Origin: Aneurinibacillus sp. REN35
Lineage (GTDB): Bacteria > Bacillota > Bacilli > Aneurinibacillales > Aneurinibacillaceae
Reading direction: 5' to 3'
Length of the DNA: 64,000 bases
Assembly (NCBI RefSeq): GCF_041379945.2
Contig: NZ_JBFTXJ020000009.1
Coordinates: 62,001-126,000 of the forward strand
Of the stretch, positions 21,319 to 29,442 are shown in pieces. The notes beneath the pieces are model-generated. The model did no database searches, had not been told where the DNA came from, and saw nothing but the letters and a program-made list of their open reading frames with translations. A program made the translations under genes and the position numbers. Position 1 is the stretch's first letter. The number at the start of each line of letters is the position of its first letter.

Positions 21319-22920
21319 GTGAAATCAATAAAGAAAAAAATGCTGGCAGCATCATTAACTGTCGCCATTAGTATCCCTTCCTTTGCATCAGCCGCCACCT
21401 TGGCGCCGGATGCGCCTGTTTCTCTACGAACACTGGGGGAAGAAGCCGGAGCCGTGGTCACATGGGATCAGACAACGCATACAGCAACATTACGATTGGA
21501 TGATCTTACTGTACTCATCACAAAAGACAGCGATCACATGATCGTCAACGGGAAGAGCATTGCACTTCCAGGAAAAGCGAAAATTGTAGACGGTCGAATT
21601 ATGGTTCACGCTTCTGCTCTGCATACGTATCTAGCCGATAAAAAAGAGGTAAAAGACCAGCTCAAAACAGCAACCAACTTTATCGAGGCGATGCAAAAAG
21701 AGCAATTCGACAAAGCAGTGCGCGATTTCTCCCCAGCTCTACTCAAGGTTCGAAGCGAAAAGCAAATGAAAGGCTACTGGGAAGCCCTTCCCAAAGAACT
21801 CAATGCTGGACAGCTTAAGGAAGTCGGCAAAGCGGTCTGGAAAAACAAAAACGCGGTGCATACAAGTATCGAAATCCCCCTCGTCTTTGAGAAAGCAACG
21901 GTGCCAATCAGCATCAACCTAAATAAACAAGGACAGATCAATGATTTTATGATCTCCCTCATGCCTGCCGCACCGAAAATAGCGAATGACCCTACATACA
22001 GCAAGAAAGACACCTTCACAGAAAAAGAAGTCACCGTTGGAGAAGGAACCTTTGCTCTCTCCGGTACAATCACGATGCCAAAAGGCGATGGACCCTTCCC
22101 GGCAGTAGTACTTGTCCAAGGCTCCGGAGCGCTTGATCAGGATGAAACAGCATTCGCACTTAAACCGTTCCGCGACTTGGCCCACGGGCTCGCTTCCCAA
22201 AATATCGCGGTGCTGCGCTACAATAAGCGAACCTTTGAACATCCAGCCAAGACAATGTTTGATCGTAATCATACCGTAGATAAAGAGACGACGGACGATG
22301 CTCTGCTTGCTGCTGATCTGCTTGCAAACACAGCCAATATTGATAAGAATCGAATCTATGTGATCGGCCACAGCCAAGGCGGCCTGATGCTTCCGCGCAT
22401 CTTAGAAAAAGGCGCAGATAAGATAGCAGGAGGCATCTCTCTTGCCGGTCCTGCACGCACGTTGCCGGATATTATGCTTGATCAATTCGATTATCTCGCC
22501 TCTGTTGGGCAGTTGCCTAAAGATCAGCTTGAACCAATGAAAAAACAGATCGAATATTTAAAAGACCCTAGCTTCTCTGGAGAAAACCCGCCTGAAGATT
22601 TCAATTTGGGTCTGCCTATGTTCTGGGATTCAATCCGCAGCATTAAGGCAGCAGATGACGCCAAAAACCAGACCACACCGCTTCTTATCCTGCAAGGAGA
22701 GCGCGATTATCAGGTAATGGCTGATCCTGAATTCAAAACATGGAAAGAAACGTTAGCACATCGCAGCGATGTGACATACAAGCTCTATCCAAAGCTCAAT
22801 CACTTCTTTACAGAGGGAGAAGGGGCAATGAGCAAACCAGATGAGTACTTTATGCCAGCCAACATCCCATCCTATGTGATCGACGACATTACGAATTGGA
22901 TCACCAAGACGAAGAAATAA
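21319..22920 (+). CDS. Secreted alpha/beta hydrolase with DUF3887 and copper-amine-oxidase-like N-terminal domains
   Basis: 533 residues from a GTG that follows AAAGGAGG. A Sec signal peptide (about 1-26, KKK then a hydrophobic stretch ending ASAA) directs export. Residues about 30-110 look like the Cu-amine-oxidase N-terminal repeat used for cell-wall attachment in Paenibacillaceae. DUF3887 follows (about 115-225). The C-terminal hydrolase domain has nucleophile Ser in IGHSQGG near 349 and a catalytic His in PKLNHFF near 495. An esterase or peptidase is likely; the substrate is unknown. It stands alone on the plus strand among minus-strand operons. Confidence 0.85.
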   Translation: MKSIKKKMLAASLTVAISIPSFASAATLAPDAPVSLRTLGEEAGAVVTWDQTTHTATLRLDDLTVLITKDSDHMIVNGKSIALPGKAKIVDGRIMVHASALHTYLADKKEVKDQLKTATNFIEAMQKEQFDKAVRDFSPALLKVRSEKQMKGYWEALPKELNAGQLKEVGKAVWKNKNAVHTSIEIPLVFEKATVPISINLNKQGQINDFMISLMPAAPKIANDPTYSKKDTFTEKEVTVGEGTFALSGTITMPKGDGPFPAVVLVQGSGALDQDETAFALKPFRDLAHGLASQNIAVLRYNKRTFEHPAKTMFDRNHTVDKETTDDALLAADLLANTANIDKNRIYVIGHSQGGLMLPRILEKGADKIAGGISLAGPARTLPDIMLDQFDYLASVGQLPKDQLEPMKKQIEYLKDPSFSGENPPEDFNLGLPMFWDSIRSIKAADDAKNQTTPLLILQGERDYQVMADPEFKTWKETLAHRSDVTYKLYPKLNHFFTEGEGAMSKPDEYFMPANIPSYVIDDITNWITKTKK

Positions 22921-22921
22921 A

Positions 22922-22968
22922 ATAAAAACCATTGCCTGCATGTTGTACTGCGGGCAATGGTTTCACTT
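22922..22968. terminator. Bidirectional terminator between the hydrolase and terC
   Basis: AAACCATTGCC (22926-22936) pairs with GGCAATGGTTT (22953-22963), with T-rich sequence on both sides. It lies between convergent genes ending at 22920 and 22987. Confidence 0.75.
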
Positions 22969-22986
22969 TTCTGCAAAGGTAACTGA

Positions 22987-23643
22987 TCAGTTGCCGGTTT
23001 CTAGCTTACCGCCCATCCGGCCTACGACCAGTACCACAATGACACAAAGCACTGGGATCACAAGCTCTGCAAACGTATTTCCCTGCAGCATGCCATGCAC
23101 GAAAGCGTCAGAGGTAAACATCTCGCCCGCCGTCCATCCAAGCACAGCGGCCCCGAGCATAATGAACCATGAGTAGCGGTTCATTAATGACATGATAAAG
23201 GTGCTGCCCCATACGATAATCGGAATGCTGAGCACAAGGCCCGCCATCAGAAGATAAAAATTCCCTCCGGCCGCTCCGGCTACGCCAAGCACATTATCTA
23301 GTCCCATGACAAAGTCCGCCACAATGATCGTTTTTACCGCTGCCCAAAAGCTTGTTCCCTGCTTAATCTCCGTCTCTTCATCTTCTTCTCTCAGAAGCTT
23401 AATGGCAATCCACAGCAGGAGCAGACTTCCGATGACCTCGATAAACGGAATCTCCAGAAGATAGGCAGCGATTAATGTTAGAATGATCCGCAGCACAATC
23501 GCTCCTACCGTCCCGATCAGTATCGCTTTCTTCTTATGCTCCTCCGGCAGCTTGCGGCAGGCCAGCGCTATCACCACCGCATTATCTCCGCTTAGCACGA
23601 GATTAATTAAGATGATTTGTAGGAGAATAATCATCCAATCCAT
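22987..23643 (-). CDS. TerC-family integral membrane protein (YjbE type)
   Basis: 218 residues with about seven transmembrane helices. TerC proteins such as YjbE/YkoY are linked to manganese export and metallation of secreted enzymes in Bacillus. The family motif NLVLSGDNAVVIAL near residues 12-25 and the second DFVMGLDNVLGVAG segment carry the conserved Asp-Asn pairs. The frame opens at 23682, but MDWMIILLQ at 23643 follows GGGAGGAACATAC. It lies 50 bp downstream of tctA on the same strand. No manganese riboswitch was seen in front of it. Confidence 0.88.
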   Translation of the reverse strand: MDWMIILLQIILINLVLSGDNAVVIALACRKLPEEHKKKAILIGTVGAIVLRIILTLIAAYLLEIPFIEVIGSLLLLWIAIKLLREEDEETEIKQGTSFWAAVKTIIVADFVMGLDNVLGVAGAAGGNFYLLMAGLVLSIPIIVWGSTFIMSLMNRYSWFIMLGAAVLGWTAGEMFTSDAFVHGMLQGNTFAELVIPVLCVIVVLVVGRMGGKLETGN

Positions 23644-23693
23644 GTATGTTCCTCCCATTACGTTTACAGGTAGCATAACCAAAAAATAATAGA

Positions 23694-25220
23694 TTACGCT
23701 TCTTCGTTAATAACCACGCTCTTGCCACGCATCTTCAGCACGATCGGAATCGCAAGCCACAGCATCGATAGCACGATAAAGACAAGAGACAGCGGCTTCT
23801 CCAGAAAAATTGTAAAGTCGCCGTTGGAGATCGTCAGCGCACGCCGCATGTTATTTTCAATCATTGGCCCTAATACCAAGCCAAGCACAAGCGGCGCAAG
23901 CGGAAAATCGTTTTTGGCAAAGAAATAACCAAGCACACCGCAAAGAAGCAGAAGCATAAGGTCAAAAATACTGATCTGCACCGCATAAACACCAAAGACT
24001 GAGATTGCGATAATAATCGGAATCAGATATTTGGGCGGCGTCTCAATAATCTTAGCAAAGACTTTGACCAACGGTAGATTCAAAATCAAGAGCATAAGGT
24101 TACCGATGAACATACTGGCAATCAATCCCCAGGCAACCGTCGGATGATCGCTGAACAGAAGCGGACCTGGCTGTACGTTGTACATAATCAGCGCGCCCAT
24201 CAGAATCGCGGTTGTACCCGAACCAGGGATACCAAGCGTCAGAAGCGGAATCATTGCGCCGCCGGAAGCTGCATTATTAGCGGACTCCGGTGCAGCCACG
24301 CCTTCAATCGCTCCCTTTCCGAATTTATCCTTGTTTTTGCTAACCTTCTTCTCAAGAATATAGGAGAAGAAAGAGGCAAGCGTCGCTCCGGCTCCCGGGA
24401 GAATACCAATAAAAAAGCCCAGCAGCGAACCGCGTGTAATGGGGCCGGCGCTATCACGCAGATCTTCTTTTGTCGGCAGAATACGGCCGACCTTCGCTAC
24501 CTCACCCTCTAAGTGTTCGCGTTCAAGAATGGTCTTAAACACTTCACCAAGTGCAAACAGCCCTACTGCAATCGTCAGAAACTCAAACCCTTGATACAAT
24601 TGGGGTACATCATACGTAAAACGTGCTACACCAGAGACATTATCGATCCCCACCGTAGCAAGAAGCAATCCCAATACGGTCATAATCAGCGCTTTGGTCA
24701 TCGACTTCCCGGCCAAGCCGCTGACTGCACATAGCCCAAGAATCATTAAAGAGAAATAATCGGCCGGACCAAACTTTAATGCGACAGCAGACAATGGCTG
24801 CGCAAGTAAAATCAAGCCAACAAGAGAGACAATACCTGCTACAAAAGAGCCGATAGCGGCGATGCTCAGGGCAGATCCTGCACGTCCCTTCCTTGCCATC
24901 TGATATCCGTCAAGCGTGGTCACAACCGAGGACGACTCCCCCGGTGTGTTCAATAGAATGGATGTGGTTGAACCACCGTACATCGCTCCGTAATATACAC
25001 CTGCTAGAAGAATAATCGAGCTGGCTGCCGCATCTTCCGGTGCAGCTCCGCTCGTTAATGTCGCCGTTACAGGAATCAGCAGAGCCACCCCGCTCATCGG
25101 ACCGATGCCCGGAAGCACGCCCACCGCTGTTCCAATTAATACACCCACAAAGGCATACACAAGGTTTTGCCACTGCATCGCAACAGCAAATCCATGTCCA
25201 AGAAATTGAAGAACGTCCAT
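23694..25220 (-). CDS. tctA: Tripartite tricarboxylate transporter, large permease subunit (TctA family)
   Basis: 508 residues with about twelve transmembrane helices. TctA is the channel-forming permease of a secondary transporter for citrate-like tri- and dicarboxylates, fed by an external binding protein. The family hallmark GVLPGIGP occurs near residue 35, with its second-half counterpart GILPGAGA near 275, reflecting the internal duplication. SSIILLAGVYYGAMYGGSTT is also conserved. It follows tctB by 19 bp. The substrate is unknown; the neighbouring CitST-like system points to citrate or a related acid. Confidence 0.93.
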   Translation of the reverse strand: MDVLQFLGHGFAVAMQWQNLVYAFVGVLIGTAVGVLPGIGPMSGVALLIPVTATLTSGAAPEDAAASSIILLAGVYYGAMYGGSTTSILLNTPGESSSVVTTLDGYQMARKGRAGSALSIAAIGSFVAGIVSLVGLILLAQPLSAVALKFGPADYFSLMILGLCAVSGLAGKSMTKALIMTVLGLLLATVGIDNVSGVARFTYDVPQLYQGFEFLTIAVGLFALGEVFKTILEREHLEGEVAKVGRILPTKEDLRDSAGPITRGSLLGFFIGILPGAGATLASFFSYILEKKVSKNKDKFGKGAIEGVAAPESANNAASGGAMIPLLTLGIPGSGTTAILMGALIMYNVQPGPLLFSDHPTVAWGLIASMFIGNLMLLILNLPLVKVFAKIIETPPKYLIPIIIAISVFGVYAVQISIFDLMLLLLCGVLGYFFAKNDFPLAPLVLGLVLGPMIENNMRRALTISNGDFTIFLEKPLSLVFIVLSMLWLAIPIVLKMRGKSVVINEEA

Positions 25221-25239
25221 TCAATCCACCTCCTACCCG

Positions 25240-25698
25240 CTAGAAACCCATCCATTCCGGAAATCCAGGAAGGGAGCCTTGCAGCACATGCACAAATAAG
25301 TAATACACTCCGAATGAAAATAAGGTCGAGATTACAATCGAGAGGATCAATTTCGTTCTCTCCATCGTCTGAAATCCGATCAAAAGGAAAATAAAAGTGC
25401 CAATCACATAGCCAATCTCTTCAAGAAAATAACAATAAAGTCCAGCAGTCACAAAAATAATTAAAAATCGCTTATAATCAAGCTTTGCAGAAGAATCATC
25501 TGCCTTTGTATAATAAAATGTTTCATACAATAATCGTAAGCTCAGCAGTATAAGCACAATACCTAATACCAGCGGAAAAATATTAGACCCAACCGTACTT
25601 CCGTATGCACTTACCGCAATTTTTCTGCTCTCTAGTGCAAATAAAAGCCCCATCAGAAGAAACAACAGCCCGGCAGTCCGATCAAATGTCTTGCTCAT
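25240..25698 (-). CDS. tctB: Tripartite tricarboxylate transporter, small membrane subunit (TctB family)
   Basis: 152 residues with four predicted helices (about 8-24, 33-55, 78-100 and 106-140). TctB proteins diverge strongly and are recognised mainly by size, topology and position between tctC and tctA. Here the RKIAVSAYGSTVGSNIFPLVLGI segment resembles the family start. The gene spacing (60 bp after tctC, 19 bp before tctA) supports one transcript. Confidence 0.86.
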   Translation of the reverse strand: MSKTFDRTAGLLFLLMGLLFALESRKIAVSAYGSTVGSNIFPLVLGIVLILLSLRLLYETFYYTKADDSSAKLDYKRFLIIFVTAGLYCYFLEEIGYVIGTFIFLLIGFQTMERTKLILSIVISTLFSFGVYYLFVHVLQGSLPGFPEWMGF

Positions 25699-25758
25699 CG
25701 TCTCCCCCCATTCTCATGAAGACAAAGGAGAAGAACGAATCTCCTCCTCTATCCCTTT

Positions 25759-26802
25759 CTATTTCGCCATACCAAGCGCCGTTAACATCTCTTGTACCTG
25801 CTTTTCCTGCTCGCTTAAGAATGCTGTGAAATCAGCTGCGTTTTTATATTCACCTTCCCAGCCGTTCGCCTGCATCTCTTTTTTCCACTGTTCATTTTCA
25901 GACAGGGCTTTCAGCTTTTCTTCCCAGTATGCTTTTGCATCATCCGGCATTTCCTTCGGTCCGAAGACGCCGCGCCAGATGGTGAATTCCGTATCAATGC
26001 CTTGTTCCTTAAATGTCGGCACATCCTTCAAATCACCGGACAGACGTGCAGGTGCCGCAATGCCCAACACACGAACCTTGCCTGCTTTTACATATTCACC
26101 TACGCTTGAAGCATCGGTTCCAATCGCATCCGCATTGCCGCCCAGAAGCGCAGCAATCGCTTCTCCGCCGCCGTCATACGATACATATTTTAATGTTTTC
26201 GCATCAATGCCTGATTTAAAGGCTGGAAGAACCGCAATCAGATGATCCATAGAACCCGGAGCTGATCCGCCGGCAAGCGTCATTTTTCCAGGGTCTTTCT
26301 TCAGTGCTTCAATTAGCGATTTCATATCTTTGTATGGTGAATCATTATTGACAACGATTGCACCATAATCCTTGGTTAACTGAGCCAACGGTGTCGTGTC
26401 CTTATAACCGAACGGGCTGTTTCCTTCTTTTTTCAGGTTATTAATAAGAATCGGCGGGGAGTTAACGAATAAGCGGTATGGATCTTTTTTGTCCTTTGTG
26501 GCATATTCCGCCATGAATACAGCGCCACCGCCGCCCGGCTTATTCTCTACGAGCATCGTTTGTTCTACGAGCTTCGTCTCTCCTAATACTTTCGTTATCG
26601 AACGCGCTGTCTTATCCCAGCCACCACCTGCGCCGCTTGGTGCAACCATGGTAATTTGCTTCGTCGGATAATTGGACGCGCCTCCTTCTTTCTTGCCTGC
26701 TCCAGCGCTTGTATCTGTATTGCTTCCGTTGCCACAGGCTGCCAGCATTGCTACAATCGTTAGGCTCAAGCTGGCTGTAATCATTTTTTTCCAACCTTTC
26801 AT
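25759..26802 (-). CDS. tctC: Tripartite tricarboxylate transporter substrate-binding lipoprotein (TctC family)
   Basis: 347 residues. A lipoprotein signal peptide ends in LAAC (Cys near 22), so the protein is anchored outside the membrane. The mature Bug-type two-lobed binding fold shows YPTKQITMVAPSGAGGGWD near its start, VENKPGGGG and LAGGSAPGSMDHL, typical of TctC receptors for carboxylates. It begins the tctCBA operon and is preceded by a palindrome and a terminator (separate entries). The ATG at 26802 follows GAGGGGG. Confidence 0.93.
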   Translation of the reverse strand: MKGWKKMITASLSLTIVAMLAACGNGSNTDTSAGAGKKEGGASNYPTKQITMVAPSGAGGGWDKTARSITKVLGETKLVEQTMLVENKPGGGGAVFMAEYATKDKKDPYRLFVNSPPILINNLKKEGNSPFGYKDTTPLAQLTKDYGAIVVNNDSPYKDMKSLIEALKKDPGKMTLAGGSAPGSMDHLIAVLPAFKSGIDAKTLKYVSYDGGGEAIAALLGGNADAIGTDASSVGEYVKAGKVRVLGIAAPARLSGDLKDVPTFKEQGIDTEFTIWRGVFGPKEMPDDAKAYWEEKLKALSENEQWKKEMQANGWEGEYKNAADFTAFLSEQEKQVQEMLTALGMAK

Positions 26803-26825
26803 GTGTGAAGCCCCCTCTCAAGTCT

Positions 26826-26844
26826 TTTGTAAAACGTTTACAAA
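26826..26844. promoter_or_regulatory. cre-like palindrome upstream of tctC
   Basis: TTTGTAAA and TTTACAAA are separated by ACG, a perfect 8-bp inverted repeat 24 bp before the tctC start. On the minus strand TGTAAACGTTTTACA resembles the CcpA cre consensus except for one extra T. Carbon-catabolite control of citrate-type uptake is known in Bacillus. A site for the adjacent response regulator is the alternative. Confidence 0.4.
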
Positions 26845-26873
26845 ACAAAAAGGACAGATTGTTTTTCTGTCCT
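26841..26873 (-). terminator. Terminator between the response regulator and tctC
   Basis: AGGACAG / CTGTCCT stem with a 9-base loop, followed on the minus strand by TTTTTGTTTTG. It ends the kinase-regulator transcript 40 bp before tctC, leaving little room for a separate tctC promoter, so it might act as an attenuator. Confidence 0.65.
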
Positions 26874-26956
26874 CACTGTAACACCTTGTATTCTGAATTT
26901 ATATATTATTTAAATAAATCTGATTAAAAGTATAAGTTCTATTTTGTTCATAAAAT

Positions 26957-27658
26957 TCATGACATACGATAGTATCTTCTCTCCGGCCTGCCGACTGTAC
27001 CATACACCAAATCCGCCCTGAGTCGATCAATGGATACGAGATATTCAAGATAGCGACGGGCAGTTGAACGGCTAATGCCCACCTGTTGGCTCACCATCTC
27101 CGATGTCACGCCATCTCCCATTCCCACCATTTCATTCATTACTTTTTCTAATGTCAACCCATCGATGCCCTTTGTTAGAAACTCTTCCCTACCACCGGAC
27201 TCTACTGATCGATTCTGACCGCGGAACCAAAGTGTATCAATTTGTGATTGCTCCATTTTTTCTGCTTTTGTCATCAGATACAGATCATTACGGTACTTTT
27301 CTAAGCTCTGCTTAAAACGATCAAAGACAAGCGGTTTTACGATATAATCTCGCACCCCCCCGCGCAGCGCATCTTGAATCACTTCGATTTCTTTGGCGGC
27401 GGTAATCATAATAATATCTACATCCCAATACTTTGACCGAATTTCCCGGACCAGCTCCACTCCTGTACTATCAGGAAGATATACATCAAGCAGCACCAAT
27501 TGGGGGCGATATACTTCTATCCAATCCCTGGCCTCTTCCCCACTCTCCGCAAGAGCCACCACATGAAATCCTTCAATCTTCTCTGTAAACCGACGATTAA
27601 TCTCTGCGATTCGTCGGTCATCCTCAATGATGAGTACATCAATTTGCCTGTCTGTCAC
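26957..27658 (-). CDS. Response regulator of the CitT/DctR family
   Basis: 233 residues. The receiver domain (about 1-125) has IIEDD, the phospho-acceptor Asp in VLLDVYLPD near 58, ITA and the KPL lysine. A linker leads to a C-terminal HTH (about 180-225: SEMVSQQVGISRSTARRYLEYL). This architecture belongs to the CitB/DcuR class that controls citrate and C4-dicarboxylate transporters. It starts with GTG inside the end of the kinase gene (20-base overlap) and precedes tctCBA, its likely target. Confidence 0.92.
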   Translation of the reverse strand: MTDRQIDVLIIEDDRRIAEINRRFTEKIEGFHVVALAESGEEARDWIEVYRPQLVLLDVYLPDSTGVELVREIRSKYWDVDIIMITAAKEIEVIQDALRGGVRDYIVKPLVFDRFKQSLEKYRNDLYLMTKAEKMEQSQIDTLWFRGQNRSVESGGREEFLTKGIDGLTLEKVMNEMVGMGDGVTSEMVSQQVGISRSTARRYLEYLVSIDRLRADLVYGTVGRPERRYYRMS

Positions 27659-29258
27659 ACAGCATCCGCCCCTCTTTTGGAATAACGACCGTAAATAACG
27701 CCCCGCCCTCTTCGCCTCTCTCTACGGTACAATATCCGCCCATCTCTTCAAGCAGACCCTTGATATGAGCCAGTCCAAAACCGCGCCGTTCTCCTTTCTT
27801 GGTCGAGAAACCTTCATCGAATATATAGGGAATTGCCTTATCCGGTACGCCTGAACCGCCGTCTTCCACTTCAATGACAATATCGCTTGCAATATTCGTA
27901 AAAAAAAGCTTCACCTTTCTTCTCTCCGGCATCTCCTTCTGAACCGCTTCAAATGCATTGGTAATGAGGTTGCCGAGAATGGATACGAGATGCTGCCGGT
28001 TAAGATGGGTCGGCAGGTGATCAAGTTCACTATGCGGATCGATCTCAAATGCAATCTTAAGTTCCCTGGCTTTATTATAAAGCCCAAGGACAATCGCACC
28101 CATCCAAGGGTCCGGAAGCCGCTGCATAATAAGCTGGATAATATCCTGCTGGATTTCTGTCTGCTCGTGAATCAGTTGAATGGCTTCTTCATACGACTCC
28201 AACTGCAGGAGACCGGAAATGGTGTACAGCGTATTGCTGAACTCATGCGTCTGCGCCCGAAGTGCATCCGCATACCGCTTTACCTGAGATAATTCCTTCG
28301 TCAACTGGTCTATTTCCGACTTCCTGCGAAAACTCGCCACCGCCCCCTCAATGCGATTACTGCTGCTCAGCACAGGAACACGATTCACGATAATTTCCTG
28401 CCCATTCACATCCATCTGCCGATCGTACTGTTTCTCTCCACTTTTCATTACCTCTATCAACTTTGTATGCGGAAACAGGTCAGCGATCGAGCGTCCGACA
28501 AGCGAGGTGTCTGAAGACAGCGAGAGAATATCATAGGCCGCCTGATTAGCCAGCGTTATTCTGCCCCTTCGATCCACCATAACAATTCCTTCGCGGACCG
28601 ATTCGATCATGGCACTTCTTTCGGTGAATAAGGATGCGATCTCCTCCGGTTCTAAGCCAAATATTTTATTCTTAATATGCCTCGCAAGATAAATCGCTCC
28701 CGCACCGCCGAGCAGCATAGCGAGAATCGCAATGCCCAACACCTGATCCCGGTATTCACTGACCGTTTCATTAATATCTTTAATCATGAAACCAACCGAT
28801 ACGACACCGATTACGACACCTTTATCATTAAATATGGGGGCTTTGCCCCGCAGCGACGGACCAAGCGACCCTGTGGCTTTCGATATCACGGCATGCCCTA
28901 ATTCAAGCGCCTGCGTATTATCTCCACCAACCATCTGCTTTCCTATGCGGTCAGGCAGGGGATGTGAATATCGTATGCCTTGTCTATTCCCAACCACAAT
29001 AAATTCAGCTCCGGAATTCTTCCGAACCAGTTCAGCTATCGGTTGGATTACTGTGGATGGATTCTCTGATGCAAAGGCACGGCGCAGCTCCGGGATATTA
29101 GCGACAATCTGAGCAACACTTAGTGCGCGCTGACCGACTTCCGCCTCCACCTTCTCTGAGATAATGACGTAAAAAAACAGGCCCATGCCAATAATGATAA
29201 AACTTACGATCGATAAGGCAAACATAACAATTCGAGTCTGCAGCGTAAGTGGGCGCAT
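27639..29258 (-). CDS. Sensor histidine kinase of the CitA/DcuS family
   Basis: 539 residues. Two membrane helices (about 10-32 and 170-192) bracket an extracytoplasmic single-Cache sensor domain that in this family binds citrate or C4-dicarboxylates directly. A cytoplasmic PAS domain follows (about 215-320). The Spo0B-type dimerisation segment has the phospho-accepting His in RAQTHEFSNTLYTISG. The HATPase domain shows N (ILGNLITNAFEA), G1 (VEDGGSGV) and G2 (GFGLAHIKGLL) boxes. It overlaps the response regulator gene and lies upstream of tctCBA. Start ATG at 29258 after GGGGGAACATACAT. Confidence 0.93.
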   Translation of the reverse strand: MRPLTLQTRIVMFALSIVSFIIIGMGLFFYVIISEKVEAEVGQRALSVAQIVANIPELRRAFASENPSTVIQPIAELVRKNSGAEFIVVGNRQGIRYSHPLPDRIGKQMVGGDNTQALELGHAVISKATGSLGPSLRGKAPIFNDKGVVIGVVSVGFMIKDINETVSEYRDQVLGIAILAMLLGGAGAIYLARHIKNKIFGLEPEEIASLFTERSAMIESVREGIVMVDRRGRITLANQAAYDILSLSSDTSLVGRSIADLFPHTKLIEVMKSGEKQYDRQMDVNGQEIIVNRVPVLSSSNRIEGAVASFRRKSEIDQLTKELSQVKRYADALRAQTHEFSNTLYTISGLLQLESYEEAIQLIHEQTEIQQDIIQLIMQRLPDPWMGAIVLGLYNKARELKIAFEIDPHSELDHLPTHLNRQHLVSILGNLITNAFEAVQKEMPERRKVKLFFTNIASDIVIEVEDGGSGVPDKAIPYIFDEGFSTKKGERRGFGLAHIKGLLEEMGGYCTVERGEEGGALFTVVIPKEGRMLCDRQAN

Positions 29259-29373
29259 ATGTATGTTCCCCCTTCATGTTAAGCGCTTACAAGTCATTAT
29301 AAATCTTCAACCAACTGTAGGCTACATGAAAAATAAGAAGCATTCCGCCTCTCTCAATACAACCGGTACCTAC

Positions 29374-29402
29374 GTATAGATTTTACTAGATTTCCCTATA
29401 CT
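29374..29402 (+). promoter_or_regulatory. Possible forespore (sigma-F/G-type) promoter of the PBP gene
   Basis: GTATA (29374-29378) and CTATACTG (from 29396) are 17 bases apart, resembling the GYATA and CATACTA elements of forespore sigma factors. No good sigma-A -35 fits the TATACT. B. subtilis pbpG is forespore expressed, so this would fit, but the match is modest. Confidence 0.35.
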
Positions 29403-29442
29403 GATACTGCAAGATAGTAGAAGGCATAGGGAGGTCTTCACA

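Noticed and set aside
22987-23700. A yybP-ykoY manganese riboswitch before the TerC gene.
   Set aside because: The 50-base gap after tctA is too short and lacks the motif.
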